Shown here: positions 1-7,398 of the stretch, in pieces
How the letters are laid out: every line of letters starts with the position of its first letter
Numbering within the stretch: position 1 is the first letter of the stretch
Assembly: GCA_903885555.1 (NCBI GenBank)
Contig: CAISIV010000152.1
Location: forward strand, 1 to 51,381
From: an uncultured Hyphomicrobiales bacterium
GTDB taxonomy: Bacteria; Pseudomonadota; Alphaproteobacteria; Rhizobiales; Xanthobacteraceae
Reading direction: 5' to 3'
Length of the DNA: 51,381 nucleotides
The notes under the pieces: generated by a model
What the model saw: the letters and a program-made list of their open reading frames with translations, nothing else
Databases searched by the model: none
What the model was told of the DNA's origin: nothing
Program-made: the position numbers and the translations under genes

Positions 1-175
1 CCAGCACGTGGTCTGAGTCGTAGCCGGTCAGGGTCGGCAGATCGAAGGCGACCGAGAGGCCGGTCTGGCCCTTGGAGAGATTCTTGCGATAAAGCGCGTT
101 CGAATCCTTGGCGGTCGAGTGACCGGCATAGGTCCGGAACATCCACGGCTTGTCGCGTTTTACGGTGTCGGCCAT
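1..175 (-). CDS. meaA: Ethylmalonyl-CoA mutase MeaA, N-terminal fragment
   Basis: Only the first 58 codons are present; the gene runs off the left edge. The ATG is at 175-173 and the protein begins [20 protein letters not shown], followed by the stretch [20 protein letters not shown]. This is the conserved start of the B12-dependent acyl-CoA mutase family. The short N-terminus fits MeaA, which converts ethylmalonyl-CoA to methylsuccinyl-CoA in the cytosolic ethylmalonyl-CoA pathway of acetate assimilation. The neighbours ccr and mcd encode the steps before and after it, which supports MeaA over methylmalonyl-CoA mutase. The catalytic barrel and cobalamin domain lie outside the window, so the choice between the two mutases rests on context and N-terminal similarity. 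An element shared with ccr lies 15 bp upstream of the start codon. Confidence 0.85.
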   Translation of the reverse strand, partial: MADTVKRDKPWMFRTYAGHSTAKDSNALYRKNLSKGQTGLSVAFDLPTLTGYDSDHVL

Positions 176-190
176 TGGGACTACCTGTTA

Positions 191-223
191 CGGCAGTGTG
201 ACGTAACCTTTGCTGCAATGCAA
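191..223 (-). promoter_or_regulatory. Upstream element of meaA, shared with ccr
   Basis: Read on the minus strand, this 33-bp block has TTGC-N2-TGCA, then a CA, then TTACGTCACACT, then a CG two bases later. The block before ccr at 2802-2834 aligns to it without a gap at 25 of 33 positions, including all 12 bases of TTACGTCACACT. It ends 15 bp before the meaA start codon. On the plus strand the area also shows CTTTGC-N14-GCAAAG. It is probably a binding site for a regulator of the ethylmalonyl-CoA pathway; the regulator is not in the window. Confidence 0.6.
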
Positions 224-265
224 CATGGCAAAGCTTCCTTAAGACCCAGGTTTTACCGTCCGCTC

Positions 266-1261
266 ATGGACCTCACTCCGCAGCCCCGCCCGCGCTACAG
301 CATCGTCGTGCCCGTTTTCAACGAACAGGCCGTATTGCCGGTGCTGTTGCGCCGCCTCGACCTGATGATGGCCGGCCTCGACGGACCGACCGAGACCATT
401 TTCGTCGACGATGGCAGCAGCGATTGCAGCGCCATCATCCTGCGGGCCAAGGCTCGGGAAGATCCGCGCTACCGCTTTGTCGGCCTGTCGCGCAATTTCG
501 GCCATCAGGCTGCGATCACCGCCGGCATGGCCGCGGCGACCGGCGACGCCATCATCGTCATGGACGCCGACCTGCAGGACCCACCCGAAGTGGTCGGGCA
601 GATGATCGAGAAGTGGCAGGAAGGCTACGAGGTCGTCTATGGCCGCCGCCTGTCGCGCGAAGGCGACAGTGCCTTCAAGCAGGCGACCGCCAGCCTGTTC
701 TACAAATTCCTCGGCCGGCTCTCCTCGGTTGATATTCCGCGCGATGCCGGCGACTTCCGCCTGATCGACCGCAAGGTGCTTGAGGCCTTCCTGGCGATGC
801 CGGAGCAGGACCGCTTCGTGCGCGGCATGTTCGCTTGGCTCGGCTTCCGCCAGACCGAAGTCGCCTTCCATCGCCTGCCGCGGCTGGCGGGCGAAACCAA
901 ATATCCATTGCTGAAGATGCTGCGGCTGGCGTCACACGGCGTCGTCGGATTTTCGGACGCGCCGTTGCGGCTGGCGATCTGGTGCGGCTTTGCGGTGTCG
1001 GGTCTTGCCGCGCTCTATGCGCTATGGGTCGTCGGGCACTGGCTCGCGGGCGACACGAGCCTGGTGGCCGGCTGGGCCTCGACCATCATCATCGTATCGT
1101 TCCTGTCCGGCATGAACATGATCATGACCGGCATCATGGGACTCTACGTCGGTCGTATCCACGCCGAGGTCAAACGCCGCCCGCTCTATGTCGTGTCGGA
1201 AAAAGCCGGCTTCGATCGTGTGGCGCAGCCCCAATCGTCGCGGACGATCGACGCCGCTTAA
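266..1261 (+). CDS. Family 2 glycosyltransferase, DPM1/GtrB-like, with C-terminal membrane anchor
   Basis: The 331-residue protein has a GT-A fold. SIVVPVFNEQ lies near residues 12-21, the nucleotide-sugar motif VDDGSS near 47-52 and the metal-binding DADLQD at 100-105. Two hydrophobic helices occupy roughly residues 235-300, as in GtrB and other polyprenyl-phosphate hexose synthases. It probably transfers a sugar from a nucleotide donor to a polyprenyl phosphate at the inner membrane face. The reading frame is open further upstream, but a start at 119 would overlap meaA and adds sequence unlike the family, so the ATG at 266 (MDLTPQPRP) is preferred. It is convergent with the GT-C-like gene at 1268-2704, a likely user of the lipid-linked sugar. 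The exact sugar cannot be told. Confidence 0.85.
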   Translation: MDLTPQPRPRYSIVVPVFNEQAVLPVLLRRLDLMMAGLDGPTETIFVDDGSSDCSAIILRAKAREDPRYRFVGLSRNFGHQAAITAGMAAATGDAIIVMDADLQDPPEVVGQMIEKWQEGYEVVYGRRLSREGDSAFKQATASLFYKFLGRLSSVDIPRDAGDFRLIDRKVLEAFLAMPEQDRFVRGMFAWLGFRQTEVAFHRLPRLAGETKYPLLKMLRLASHGVVGFSDAPLRLAIWCGFAVSGLAALYALWVVGHWLAGDTSLVAGWASTIIIVSFLSGMNMIMTGIMGLYVGRIHAEVKRRPLYVVSEKAGFDRVAQPQSSRTIDAA

Positions 1262-1267
1262 GGCGCT

Positions 1268-2704
1268 TCAGCGCCGCACGTGCACCACGGCGATATCGTC
1301 GGCATAGACGCGCTTCCACTCCGGCAGACGATCCAGCAAGGCGACCGCGGGCGTCGATGGCGTCAGCAACGTCGCGCCGAACTTGTATTCATCCAGCATC
1401 GCCAGAAAATCCGGCAGATTCTGCAGGTCGAGCGCACGGCTGTGCCGCATAATGAATTTCATGCCGTAGAGTTCGGCGCGGCCATCGATAAAGGCCGGAA
1501 TACCAGCAAAATCGAGATAACCGCCGAAATCATAGGCGTTGAGGATGCGGCCGTTTTTGGCCGTATCGATCGATGTCAGCGCCTGCGCCGGCGTGATGTT
1601 GGCGGCGGGAGAAATGGCGCGCGTCGCTGCAACGCCGGTGATCGCGATCAGCGTCGTGATGGTGGCGGCCGGCAGCCAGGCGTTCAGGCGCGGCATCGTG
1701 CGATCGGCCACGAACGCTGCAAATTGTTCGGCCAGCGGCCGCGCCAGCAGCATCGGCGTCAGCAGGCCGAGCAACTCGGCGTGGCGCGATTGCGACAGGC
1801 TCAGGTGCAAAATGCCGAACACCAGCAGAATGCGCATCGGCGGCAGCTTGACGCCGCGATAAAGCGCAAAGGCGAAGGCGCCGAGCATGATCAGTTCGAA
1901 CGCACCAAGATGCGTGAAATCCTGTGAGCGCCATTCGGTGACGATGGTCAGCACTTCGCCCAGCGCAATCGTGCGCGCCGTCACCAGAATAGCCTCCGGG
2001 CCGTATGGGTTGATGCATGCGGCGGCGATTGCGAGGACGCCGAACAGCAGCCATTGCCGTGCGACGCGAAAGCGTTCATTCGCCGGCGCGTTCCACAAGG
2101 CGTCGCAGGCAATGCCGCCGGCAATCGCGATGCCGAAGGTGAAGCTGCCGTGCAGGTTCGCCCACAGGATCATCAGCGGCAGCATGCGCCATGGCGGCGC
2201 GCTTTGTTCGTCGGCGGAACGAATCAGTGCCGCAACCCAGGCGACGATCAGCGGCAGCGCCAGCACGTGCGGGCGCGCCAGAATATGCGGCGATACCAGA
2301 ACGAAGGCGGCGAGGACCGCGATCAGCGCCGGCGTTGGTTGCCAATGCCGCAACAAAAAATGCGTCAGCAATCCGAAGGCAACGGACGCAGCGGCGGCGG
2401 CGAGCGCGACAACGCCGGTCCAGCCGCCGAGCGACAGCGCTGTCGCGTAGACGACTTGCGACAACCATTCGAACGCGACCCAGTGTTCGCCGCGCAAGGT
2501 CAGCGACAGCGGATCGCCGGTCGGTACAGCGACGTGCGCTACGATCCAGCGGCCCATCGCGATGTGCGAATACGTGTCGGGATCGTTCAGCAGGCGCGGT
2601 CCGAGCAGCATCAGCAGAGCGTAGATTCCGGCCGCCACCAGCCATGGCAAGGCGGCCGTGGAAACGGCGAGACGATGGCTGCGCGCGATGGTCTGGTCGG
2701 ACAT
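1268..2704 (-). CDS. Polytopic membrane protein, GT-C glycosyltransferase-like
   Basis: This 478-residue protein has about ten hydrophobic segments and a soluble C-terminal part after about residue 365. The first periplasmic loop carries NDPDTYSHIAMGRWI at residues 40-54. An acidic Asp-Pro-Asp in that loop is typical of GT-C enzymes, which take sugars from polyprenyl-phosphate donors on the outer membrane face. I do not recognise a named family, so catalytic activity is inferred from topology and this motif. The gene ends 6 bp from the GT2 gene on the other strand. That GT2 resembles enzymes that make polyprenyl-phosphate sugars, which suggests a donor-acceptor pair in envelope glycosylation. 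A wholly different transport or scaffold role remains possible. Confidence 0.6.
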   Translation of the reverse strand: MSDQTIARSHRLAVSTAALPWLVAAGIYALLMLLGPRLLNDPDTYSHIAMGRWIVAHVAVPTGDPLSLTLRGEHWVAFEWLSQVVYATALSLGGWTGVVALAAAAASVAFGLLTHFLLRHWQPTPALIAVLAAFVLVSPHILARPHVLALPLIVAWVAALIRSADEQSAPPWRMLPLMILWANLHGSFTFGIAIAGGIACDALWNAPANERFRVARQWLLFGVLAIAAACINPYGPEAILVTARTIALGEVLTIVTEWRSQDFTHLGAFELIMLGAFAFALYRGVKLPPMRILLVFGILHLSLSQSRHAELLGLLTPMLLARPLAEQFAAFVADRTMPRLNAWLPAATITTLIAITGVAATRAISPAANITPAQALTSIDTAKNGRILNAYDFGGYLDFAGIPAFIDGRAELYGMKFIMRHSRALDLQNLPDFLAMLDEYKFGATLLTPSTPAVALLDRLPEWKRVYADDIAVVHVRR

Positions 2705-2801
2705 GCTGGCCCTGATTGCGAGCCTTCAACCTAGGTCGGGGGCCTTGTTAAACCCTTAAAAAGAAGGGGTTTTGGCCTATTCCACCGGTTTAACGACCTT
2801 A

Positions 2802-2834
2802 TTGCGCTGCAACATAATTTACGTCACACTAACG
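2802..2834 (+). promoter_or_regulatory. Upstream element of ccr, shared with meaA
   Basis: TTGC-N2-TGCA is followed after seven bases by TTACGTCACACT and then by CG. It matches the meaA element at 191-223 (minus strand) with identical internal spacing. It contains the inverted repeat TTGC-N3-GCAA and the -10-like hexamer CATAAT at 2813-2818. It ends 22 bp before the ccr start codon; the strong Shine-Dalgarno AAGGAGG is at 2844-2850. The closeness to the start suggests the site overlaps the promoter core or the first transcribed bases. Confidence 0.6.
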
Positions 2835-2856
2835 ACAGCTCTTAAGGAGGCTGCCG

Positions 2857-4140
2857 ATGCCGGCTGTTGCGCAGGTGAGGAGCGTTGCTCCTCATAAGGA
2901 CCTCTATGACATCGGCGAGATTCCGCCGCTTGGTCACGTGCCCGAAAAAATGCACGCTTGGGTTATTCGCCAGGACCGTCATGGGCCACCGGAAAAATCC
3001 ATGCTGCTGGAAGTCGTGCCGACCTGGCCGATCGGCGAGGAAGACGTGCTCGTCTTCGTGATGGCGGCGGGCGTGAACTACAACGGCATCTGGGCCGGCC
3101 TTGGTCAGCCGATCACGCCCTTCAACGTTCACAAGCAGCCGTTTCACATCGCGGGTTCGGACGCGTCCGGAATTGTCTGGGCCGTCGGTTCGAAGGTGAA
3201 GCGCTGGAAGGTTGGCGACGAAGTCATCGTCCATTGTAATCAAGACGACGGCGACGACGAGGACTGCAACGGCGGCGATCCGCTGCTGTCGCCTTCGCAG
3301 CGCATCTGGGGCTACGAGACGCCGGACGGTTCTTTCGCGCAGTTCTGCCGCGTGCAGTCGCGGCAACTGATGCAGAAGCCTGCGCATCTGAGTTGGGAAG
3401 AGTCCGCCTGCTACACACTGACGCTGGCCACCGCCTACCGCATGTTGTTCGGCCATCCGCCGCACACGCTCAAGCCCGGCGACAACGTCTTGGTCTGGGG
3501 CGCCTCCGGCGGTCTCGGCGTGTTCGGTCTGCAACTCGTCGCGGCGTCCGGCGCCAACGCCATCGCGGTCGTCTCCGACGAATCGAAGATGGAATACGTC
3601 TTCAATCTCGGCGCCAAGGGCGCCATCAACCGCAAGGAGTTCAAGTGCTGGGGCCAACTGCCTCAGGTGAATTCCGCCGAATACAACGACTGGAGCAAGG
3701 AAGCCCGGCGCTTCGGCAAGGCCATCTGGGACATTACCGGCAAACGCGACGTCGATATTGTGTTCGAACATCCGGGTGAGGCGACGTTCCCGGTGTCGTC
3801 GATGGTCGTCAAGCGCGGCGGCATGGTGGTGTTCTGCGCCGGCACCACCGGTTTCAACATTACCTTCGACGCGCGTTATGTCTGGATGCGGCAGAAGCGC
3901 ATCCAGGGTTCGCACTTCGCCCATCTCAAGCAGGCGTCGCAGGCGAACCGCTTTGTCATCGAGCGCCGTATCGATCCTTGCCTGTCGAAAACCTTCCCGT
4001 GGATGGAGATCCCCATGGCGCACACCATGATGTGGAAGAACCAGCATCCGCCCGGCAACATGGCGGTGCTGGTCAGCGCATCGCGCCCGGGCCTGAAGAA
4101 CTTCGAGGATACGCTCGAAGCGGTGGGTGCCGAAGCCTAA
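2857..4140 (+). CDS. ccr: Crotonyl-CoA carboxylase/reductase
   Basis: Ccr catalyses NADPH-dependent reductive carboxylation of crotonyl-CoA to (2S)-ethylmalonyl-CoA, the committed step of the ethylmalonyl-CoA pathway. The 427-residue length matches the family. The sequence is a medium-chain dehydrogenase/reductase with an N-terminal GroES-like part (AAGVNYNGIWAGLG, FHIAGSDASGIVWAVGS) and a Rossmann part with VWGASGGLG near residues 213-221. The Ccr-specific stretches PLLSPSQRIWGYETPDGSFA and MWKNQHPPGNMAVLV are present. The ATG at 2857 has an excellent ribosome site, AAGGAGG, seven bases upstream. The 3' end overlaps the convergent YihY-family gene by 4 bp. With meaA and mcd nearby, this organism very probably assimilates C2 units without a glyoxylate shunt or in addition to one. 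Confidence 0.96.
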   Translation: MPAVAQVRSVAPHKDLYDIGEIPPLGHVPEKMHAWVIRQDRHGPPEKSMLLEVVPTWPIGEEDVLVFVMAAGVNYNGIWAGLGQPITPFNVHKQPFHIAGSDASGIVWAVGSKVKRWKVGDEVIVHCNQDDGDDEDCNGGDPLLSPSQRIWGYETPDGSFAQFCRVQSRQLMQKPAHLSWEESACYTLTLATAYRMLFGHPPHTLKPGDNVLVWGASGGLGVFGLQLVAASGANAIAVVSDESKMEYVFNLGAKGAINRKEFKCWGQLPQVNSAEYNDWSKEARRFGKAIWDITGKRDVDIVFEHPGEATFPVSSMVVKRGGMVVFCAGTTGFNITFDARYVWMRQKRIQGSHFAHLKQASQANRFVIERRIDPCLSKTFPWMEIPMAHTMMWKNQHPPGNMAVLVSASRPGLKNFEDTLEAVGAEA

Positions 4141-5054
4141 GGCTTGCCGATTTCAGGCTGGAACGGATCGGATTCTGACGTCGAAGGTTGCGGCGCTTGC
4201 GTCCTGGCCGCGCGCCGCTTTTCCAGCCGCTTGGCGATGACCGAATTCAACTCGCCGCCATAGATGAAAATCGACGCGCAGACGTAAAGAAAGACCAGCG
4301 CGATCATGGCCGACGCCAGGCCGGCATACATCGAGATATAGGCGAAGGCGTAATTGGCGAGATAGCGGCCGAACGCCGTGCCGGCCACCAGCCACAGCAC
4401 CAGCGTTGCGACGATGCCCGGCGCGATCTCGCCGAAAGATCGCCGTCCGGCCGGCAGCCACGCGTGCACGATCAGCAGTGCGACCACCAGCACGACGATG
4501 GCGACGGCATAACGCGCGAACGTGACCAGGCTGCCCAAAGGTTCGAGCGTCGGAACATAATTGACCAGCTTGCCCCAGATGAACGGCGCCAGCACCACCA
4601 GGAACGAGAACGCCAGGATCGCCACCGCGGCCACCAGCACATAGGCGACCGACTCCAGCCGCAGCATCCACCAGGTGCGCGGCTCGTTCGTGTCGTAAGC
4701 GCGGTTGAGTCCGATACGCAGGCTCTCGACGCCGCTGGAGGCGAAGTAGAGCGCGAACAGGACGCCGAAGGTGAGTACGCCGCCGCGCGAGTCAGTCAGT
4801 ACGCCGGCGATATCGAGCGCAATCGGACCGGCAACTTCGCGCGGCCAGGCTTCCAGCAGAATGCGCGCGGCTTCGTCGGCCAGTTCCCGCGAACCGAAAA
4901 AGAAACCGGCGAGAGCCGTCACGACAATGAGGAAGGGGAACATCGCCATCAGCGTCGACAGCGCAATGTGGCTGGCGATGGCCCAGCCATCATCGGCCAG
5001 GAAATGCTGGAACGCGTCGTACACGATCCGCAGTGACGTTCTAAAGATGCGCAA
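4137..5054 (-). CDS. YihY/virulence factor BrkB family membrane protein
   Basis: From the TTG at 5054 the protein is 305 residues, the usual length for this family. It has about six transmembrane helices. The N-terminal signature FLADDGWAIASHIALSTLMA is followed by FPFLIVVTALAGFFFGS, and the C-terminal part contains AFAYISMYAGLASAMIALVF. The family sits in the inner membrane; its role is unknown despite the old ribonuclease BN label. The start is uncertain. The frame stays open into the neighbouring chemoreceptor gene, but there is no in-frame ATG in the gap. TTG at 5054 gives LRIFRTSLRIVYDAF as the first residues, and a GTG at 5024 is the alternative. A basic proline-rich tail of about 40 residues ends the protein. 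Confidence 0.85.
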   Translation of the reverse strand: MRIFRTSLRIVYDAFQHFLADDGWAIASHIALSTLMAMFPFLIVVTALAGFFFGSRELADEAARILLEAWPREVAGPIALDIAGVLTDSRGGVLTFGVLFALYFASSGVESLRIGLNRAYDTNEPRTWWMLRLESVAYVLVAAVAILAFSFLVVLAPFIWGKLVNYVPTLEPLGSLVTFARYAVAIVVLVVALLIVHAWLPAGRRSFGEIAPGIVATLVLWLVAGTAFGRYLANYAFAYISMYAGLASAMIALVFLYVCASIFIYGGELNSVIAKRLEKRRAARTQAPQPSTSESDPFQPEIGKP

Positions 5055-5157
5055 TGCGCTTGCCCCAGCCGGCCTTCCAGCCCGTTTGAGATTGGCGATT
5101 ACCGCGCGCTTTGCAAGTACCGGTGTTGCCGATGCGGGCTTTCGCCGCCGTTGGAAC

Positions 5158-7161
5158 TTAAGCCGCCTGTACGTTGGTGAGGAACCGGCGCACTTCGGCT
5201 TCCAGTCCTTCAGCCTCGACAGCGACCGCGTCGGCAAGGCCCTGGACGTCGGCGGCGGTCGCACGGGCGTCGGTGGTGACGCCGGCCACCCGGCCCATCG
5301 CCTCGGCGCCGTCGCGGGCCTCGCCGGACGCGCGGCTGACGCCCTCGGCAATCGAGGCCACGGCGGAATTCTGCTGATCGACAGTGGCGGCCACCATGGT
5401 TGCGATTGCCGCCATGTCGCGGATGATGTCGTTGACCTGCTCGATGGCCTGCGCCGCGCCGGCCGCGGCTGACTGGATCGAGCCGATCTGCAGCGCGATT
5501 TCTTCCGTCGCCTTCGCGGTTTGCCCGGCCAGCGATTTTACCTCGGACGCGACCACAGCGAAACCTCTGCCGGATTCGCCGGCGCGCGCCGCTTCGATGG
5601 TGGCGTTCAGCGCCAGCAGATTGGTCTGACCGGCGATCGCCTGGATCAGTCCGACCACCTCGCCGATGCGGGTGGCGGCCTTGCCCAGTTGCTGCATCGT
5701 GGTGACGGTGCGTTGCGCCTCCGAGACGGCGCGGCCTGCGACGTCGGTCGATTTGGCGGCCTGCGAAGCGATCTCGCCAATCGAGGCTGCCAGTTCTTCG
5801 ATCGCGCTTGCTGCCGCGGTCACGTTTTCGGCCGCTGCCTGGGCGCGCTGTTCGGCGGTGTGAGCTTCTAACGACACCGTATCGGCGGTCTTGTTGAGAT
5901 CGGACGAACTCATTTCCAGTTTCATTGATGCGGCGCGCAATTTGCCGAGCACGCCTTCGACCGAATGTTTGAATTCGCCGATGGTCTGCGAAATCGTATC
6001 GCTGCGCAATTCCTTGGCGCGGCTGTCCTGCGCCTGCGTCTGCGCCAGATTTTCACGCTCGATCATGGTGTCGCGGAACACGATCACGGTGCGCGCCATC
6101 TCGCCGATTTCATCGTGGGCTTGCGTTGCCGGGATCCTTGCAGTGGTATCGCCGGTGGCCAGCTTTTTCATGACGCCGGCGACGCCGTTGAGCGGCCGGG
6201 TGATGCTGCGTCCGATCAGCCAGCTCAAACCCAGTCCGAGCGCGACCATGGCGATGCCGACCGCGACGATGCCGTTGCGGGTTTGCCGTTGTGATACGGC
6301 CAGTTCCGCCGCCGCTTCCTCGGCATTCCGGCGTGCGCGGTCGATGATTTCGTCGGCGCGGGGCCGCATACGCTGGCTGTCGATATCGATAATCGCGCGC
6401 AGCGGATGGACGCGGTCATAAGCGTCTATCCATTGCTCGAAGGTGTCGGTGTAGTTCCTCACTTGTCCCTCGAGCGCGGCTTTCATCCCTGGCGTACCGT
6501 CGATCTGCTTGAAGGTGTCGGTGAAGCGTTGATACGCGGCGAAAAACTGCTGCCGGGACAATTCGGTTTGGGTCAGGCGGTAATCGGCTTCGTGGTGCCG
6601 CATGATCAGCAACGACATCATCAGCCTCGTCGCATCCAGCTCGGCAAGCCACGTCATGCTCTCGTTGATGATACGTTCGACCGCGTTGCTGGCATCGCGC
6701 AGATTGCGCCGCAGTCCCGATGAATCGTTGAAGCCCAGCGCGGTCTGCTCGCGCGCCAGGACGTTGAAATTCTCCAACAGCTCGGCGAGGTCCTTGCGCA
6801 GGTCCTCGATATTTTTGGCGCCCCGGCCCTCGATCGACTTGGCGAGGATATTAAGGGCGACGACGGCCGTGCCGTGGATGCGTTCGAAGTCCGCCACCAG
6901 TTCCTTGCTTGGTGAAGTCGCAAAGTCCTTGGCGATGATGCGCATGCTGGCGATGGCGCTTTTGAAATCGCGGCTGGCGTCGGTCAGCGTGCTGGACCGG
7001 TTGACGGTGGTAAAGGCGGAAGCGACGGCGTGCTCGCCGCTGAAATAGGTCAGCCCGTTGGCGAGAAACCCCACGACTGGAATAGCCGCCAGAACGACGA
7101 TGCGCGTGCGCACCGAAAATGAGGTGAGCAGGCGGCTCAGGCGGATCGGCGAGCGATTCAT
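5158..7161 (-). CDS. Methyl-accepting chemotaxis protein
   Basis: This 667-residue chemoreceptor has one transmembrane helix near residues 20-42 and a helical periplasmic domain of about 260 residues. A second transmembrane helix ([20 protein letters not shown]) follows, then a HAMP domain starting [20 protein letters not shown] and a long coiled-coil signalling domain. The kinase-contact hairpin tip is visible in [20 protein letters not shown] followed by [17 protein letters not shown]. It should pass an extracellular signal to CheA/CheW, but no che genes lie in the window. The ligand cannot be predicted. The ATG at 7161 gives [12 protein letters not shown]; an ATG at 7170 and a TTG at 7230 are alternatives and none has a clear ribosome site. 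It is transcribed away from mcd. Confidence 0.93.
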   Translation of the reverse strand: MNRSPIRLSRLLTSFSVRTRIVVLAAIPVVGFLANGLTYFSGEHAVASAFTTVNRSSTLTDASRDFKSAIASMRIIAKDFATSPSKELVADFERIHGTAVVALNILAKSIEGRGAKNIEDLRKDLAELLENFNVLAREQTALGFNDSSGLRRNLRDASNAVERIINESMTWLAELDATRLMMSLLIMRHHEADYRLTQTELSRQQFFAAYQRFTDTFKQIDGTPGMKAALEGQVRNYTDTFEQWIDAYDRVHPLRAIIDIDSQRMRPRADEIIDRARRNAEEAAAELAVSQRQTRNGIVAVGIAMVALGLGLSWLIGRSITRPLNGVAGVMKKLATGDTTARIPATQAHDEIGEMARTVIVFRDTMIERENLAQTQAQDSRAKELRSDTISQTIGEFKHSVEGVLGKLRAASMKLEMSSSDLNKTADTVSLEAHTAEQRAQAAAENVTAAASAIEELAASIGEIASQAAKSTDVAGRAVSEAQRTVTTMQQLGKAATRIGEVVGLIQAIAGQTNLLALNATIEAARAGESGRGFAVVASEVKSLAGQTAKATEEIALQIGSIQSAAAGAAQAIEQVNDIIRDMAAIATMVAATVDQQNSAVASIAEGVSRASGEARDGAEAMGRVAGVTTDARATAADVQGLADAVAVEAEGLEAEVRRFLTNVQAA

Positions 7162-7319
7162 GAAGCGCATGCGGCCGGTTCGATGGCGCCGGTGAAGGGG
7201 CGATAGCGCAAAGGAGTACCGGGGTAGCAAAGCGGGAAATGGTTAATTTTGTGGGAATTTAACGTCGTACGGGCGTAAATCTGACGAAAAATCAGGCAAT
7301 TACAGTCGGGTTTGCTTTT

Positions 7320-7341
7320 GTGCACTGCACGCGTAATGTCA
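7320..7341 (+). promoter_or_regulatory. Degenerate version of the meaA/ccr element before mcd
   Basis: GTGCACTGCA at 7320-7329 matches TTGC-N2-TGCA at seven of eight fixed bases, and TAATGTCA at 7334-7341 matches TTACGTCA at six of eight. The spacing between the two halves is 4 bp instead of 7 bp, so this is much weaker than the meaA and ccr copies. It lies about 58 bp before the mcd start and may be chance. Confidence 0.2.
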
Positions 7342-7398
7342 TGGGCGCTGCCGGCACTGTTTGCTTCCGCCCGTATTCGAGGACCCCAAGAGGACAAC

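Noticed and set aside
2749-2759. Possible CtrA site (two TTAA motifs) upstream of ccr
   Set aside because: The TTAA motifs are separated by 4 bp, not 7, so the spacing does not fit the CtrA consensus.
2842-4047. Minus-strand open frame of 401 codons opposite ccr
   Set aside because: The plus strand encodes an unmistakable Ccr with a strong ribosome site, and the antisense frame has low-complexity composition.
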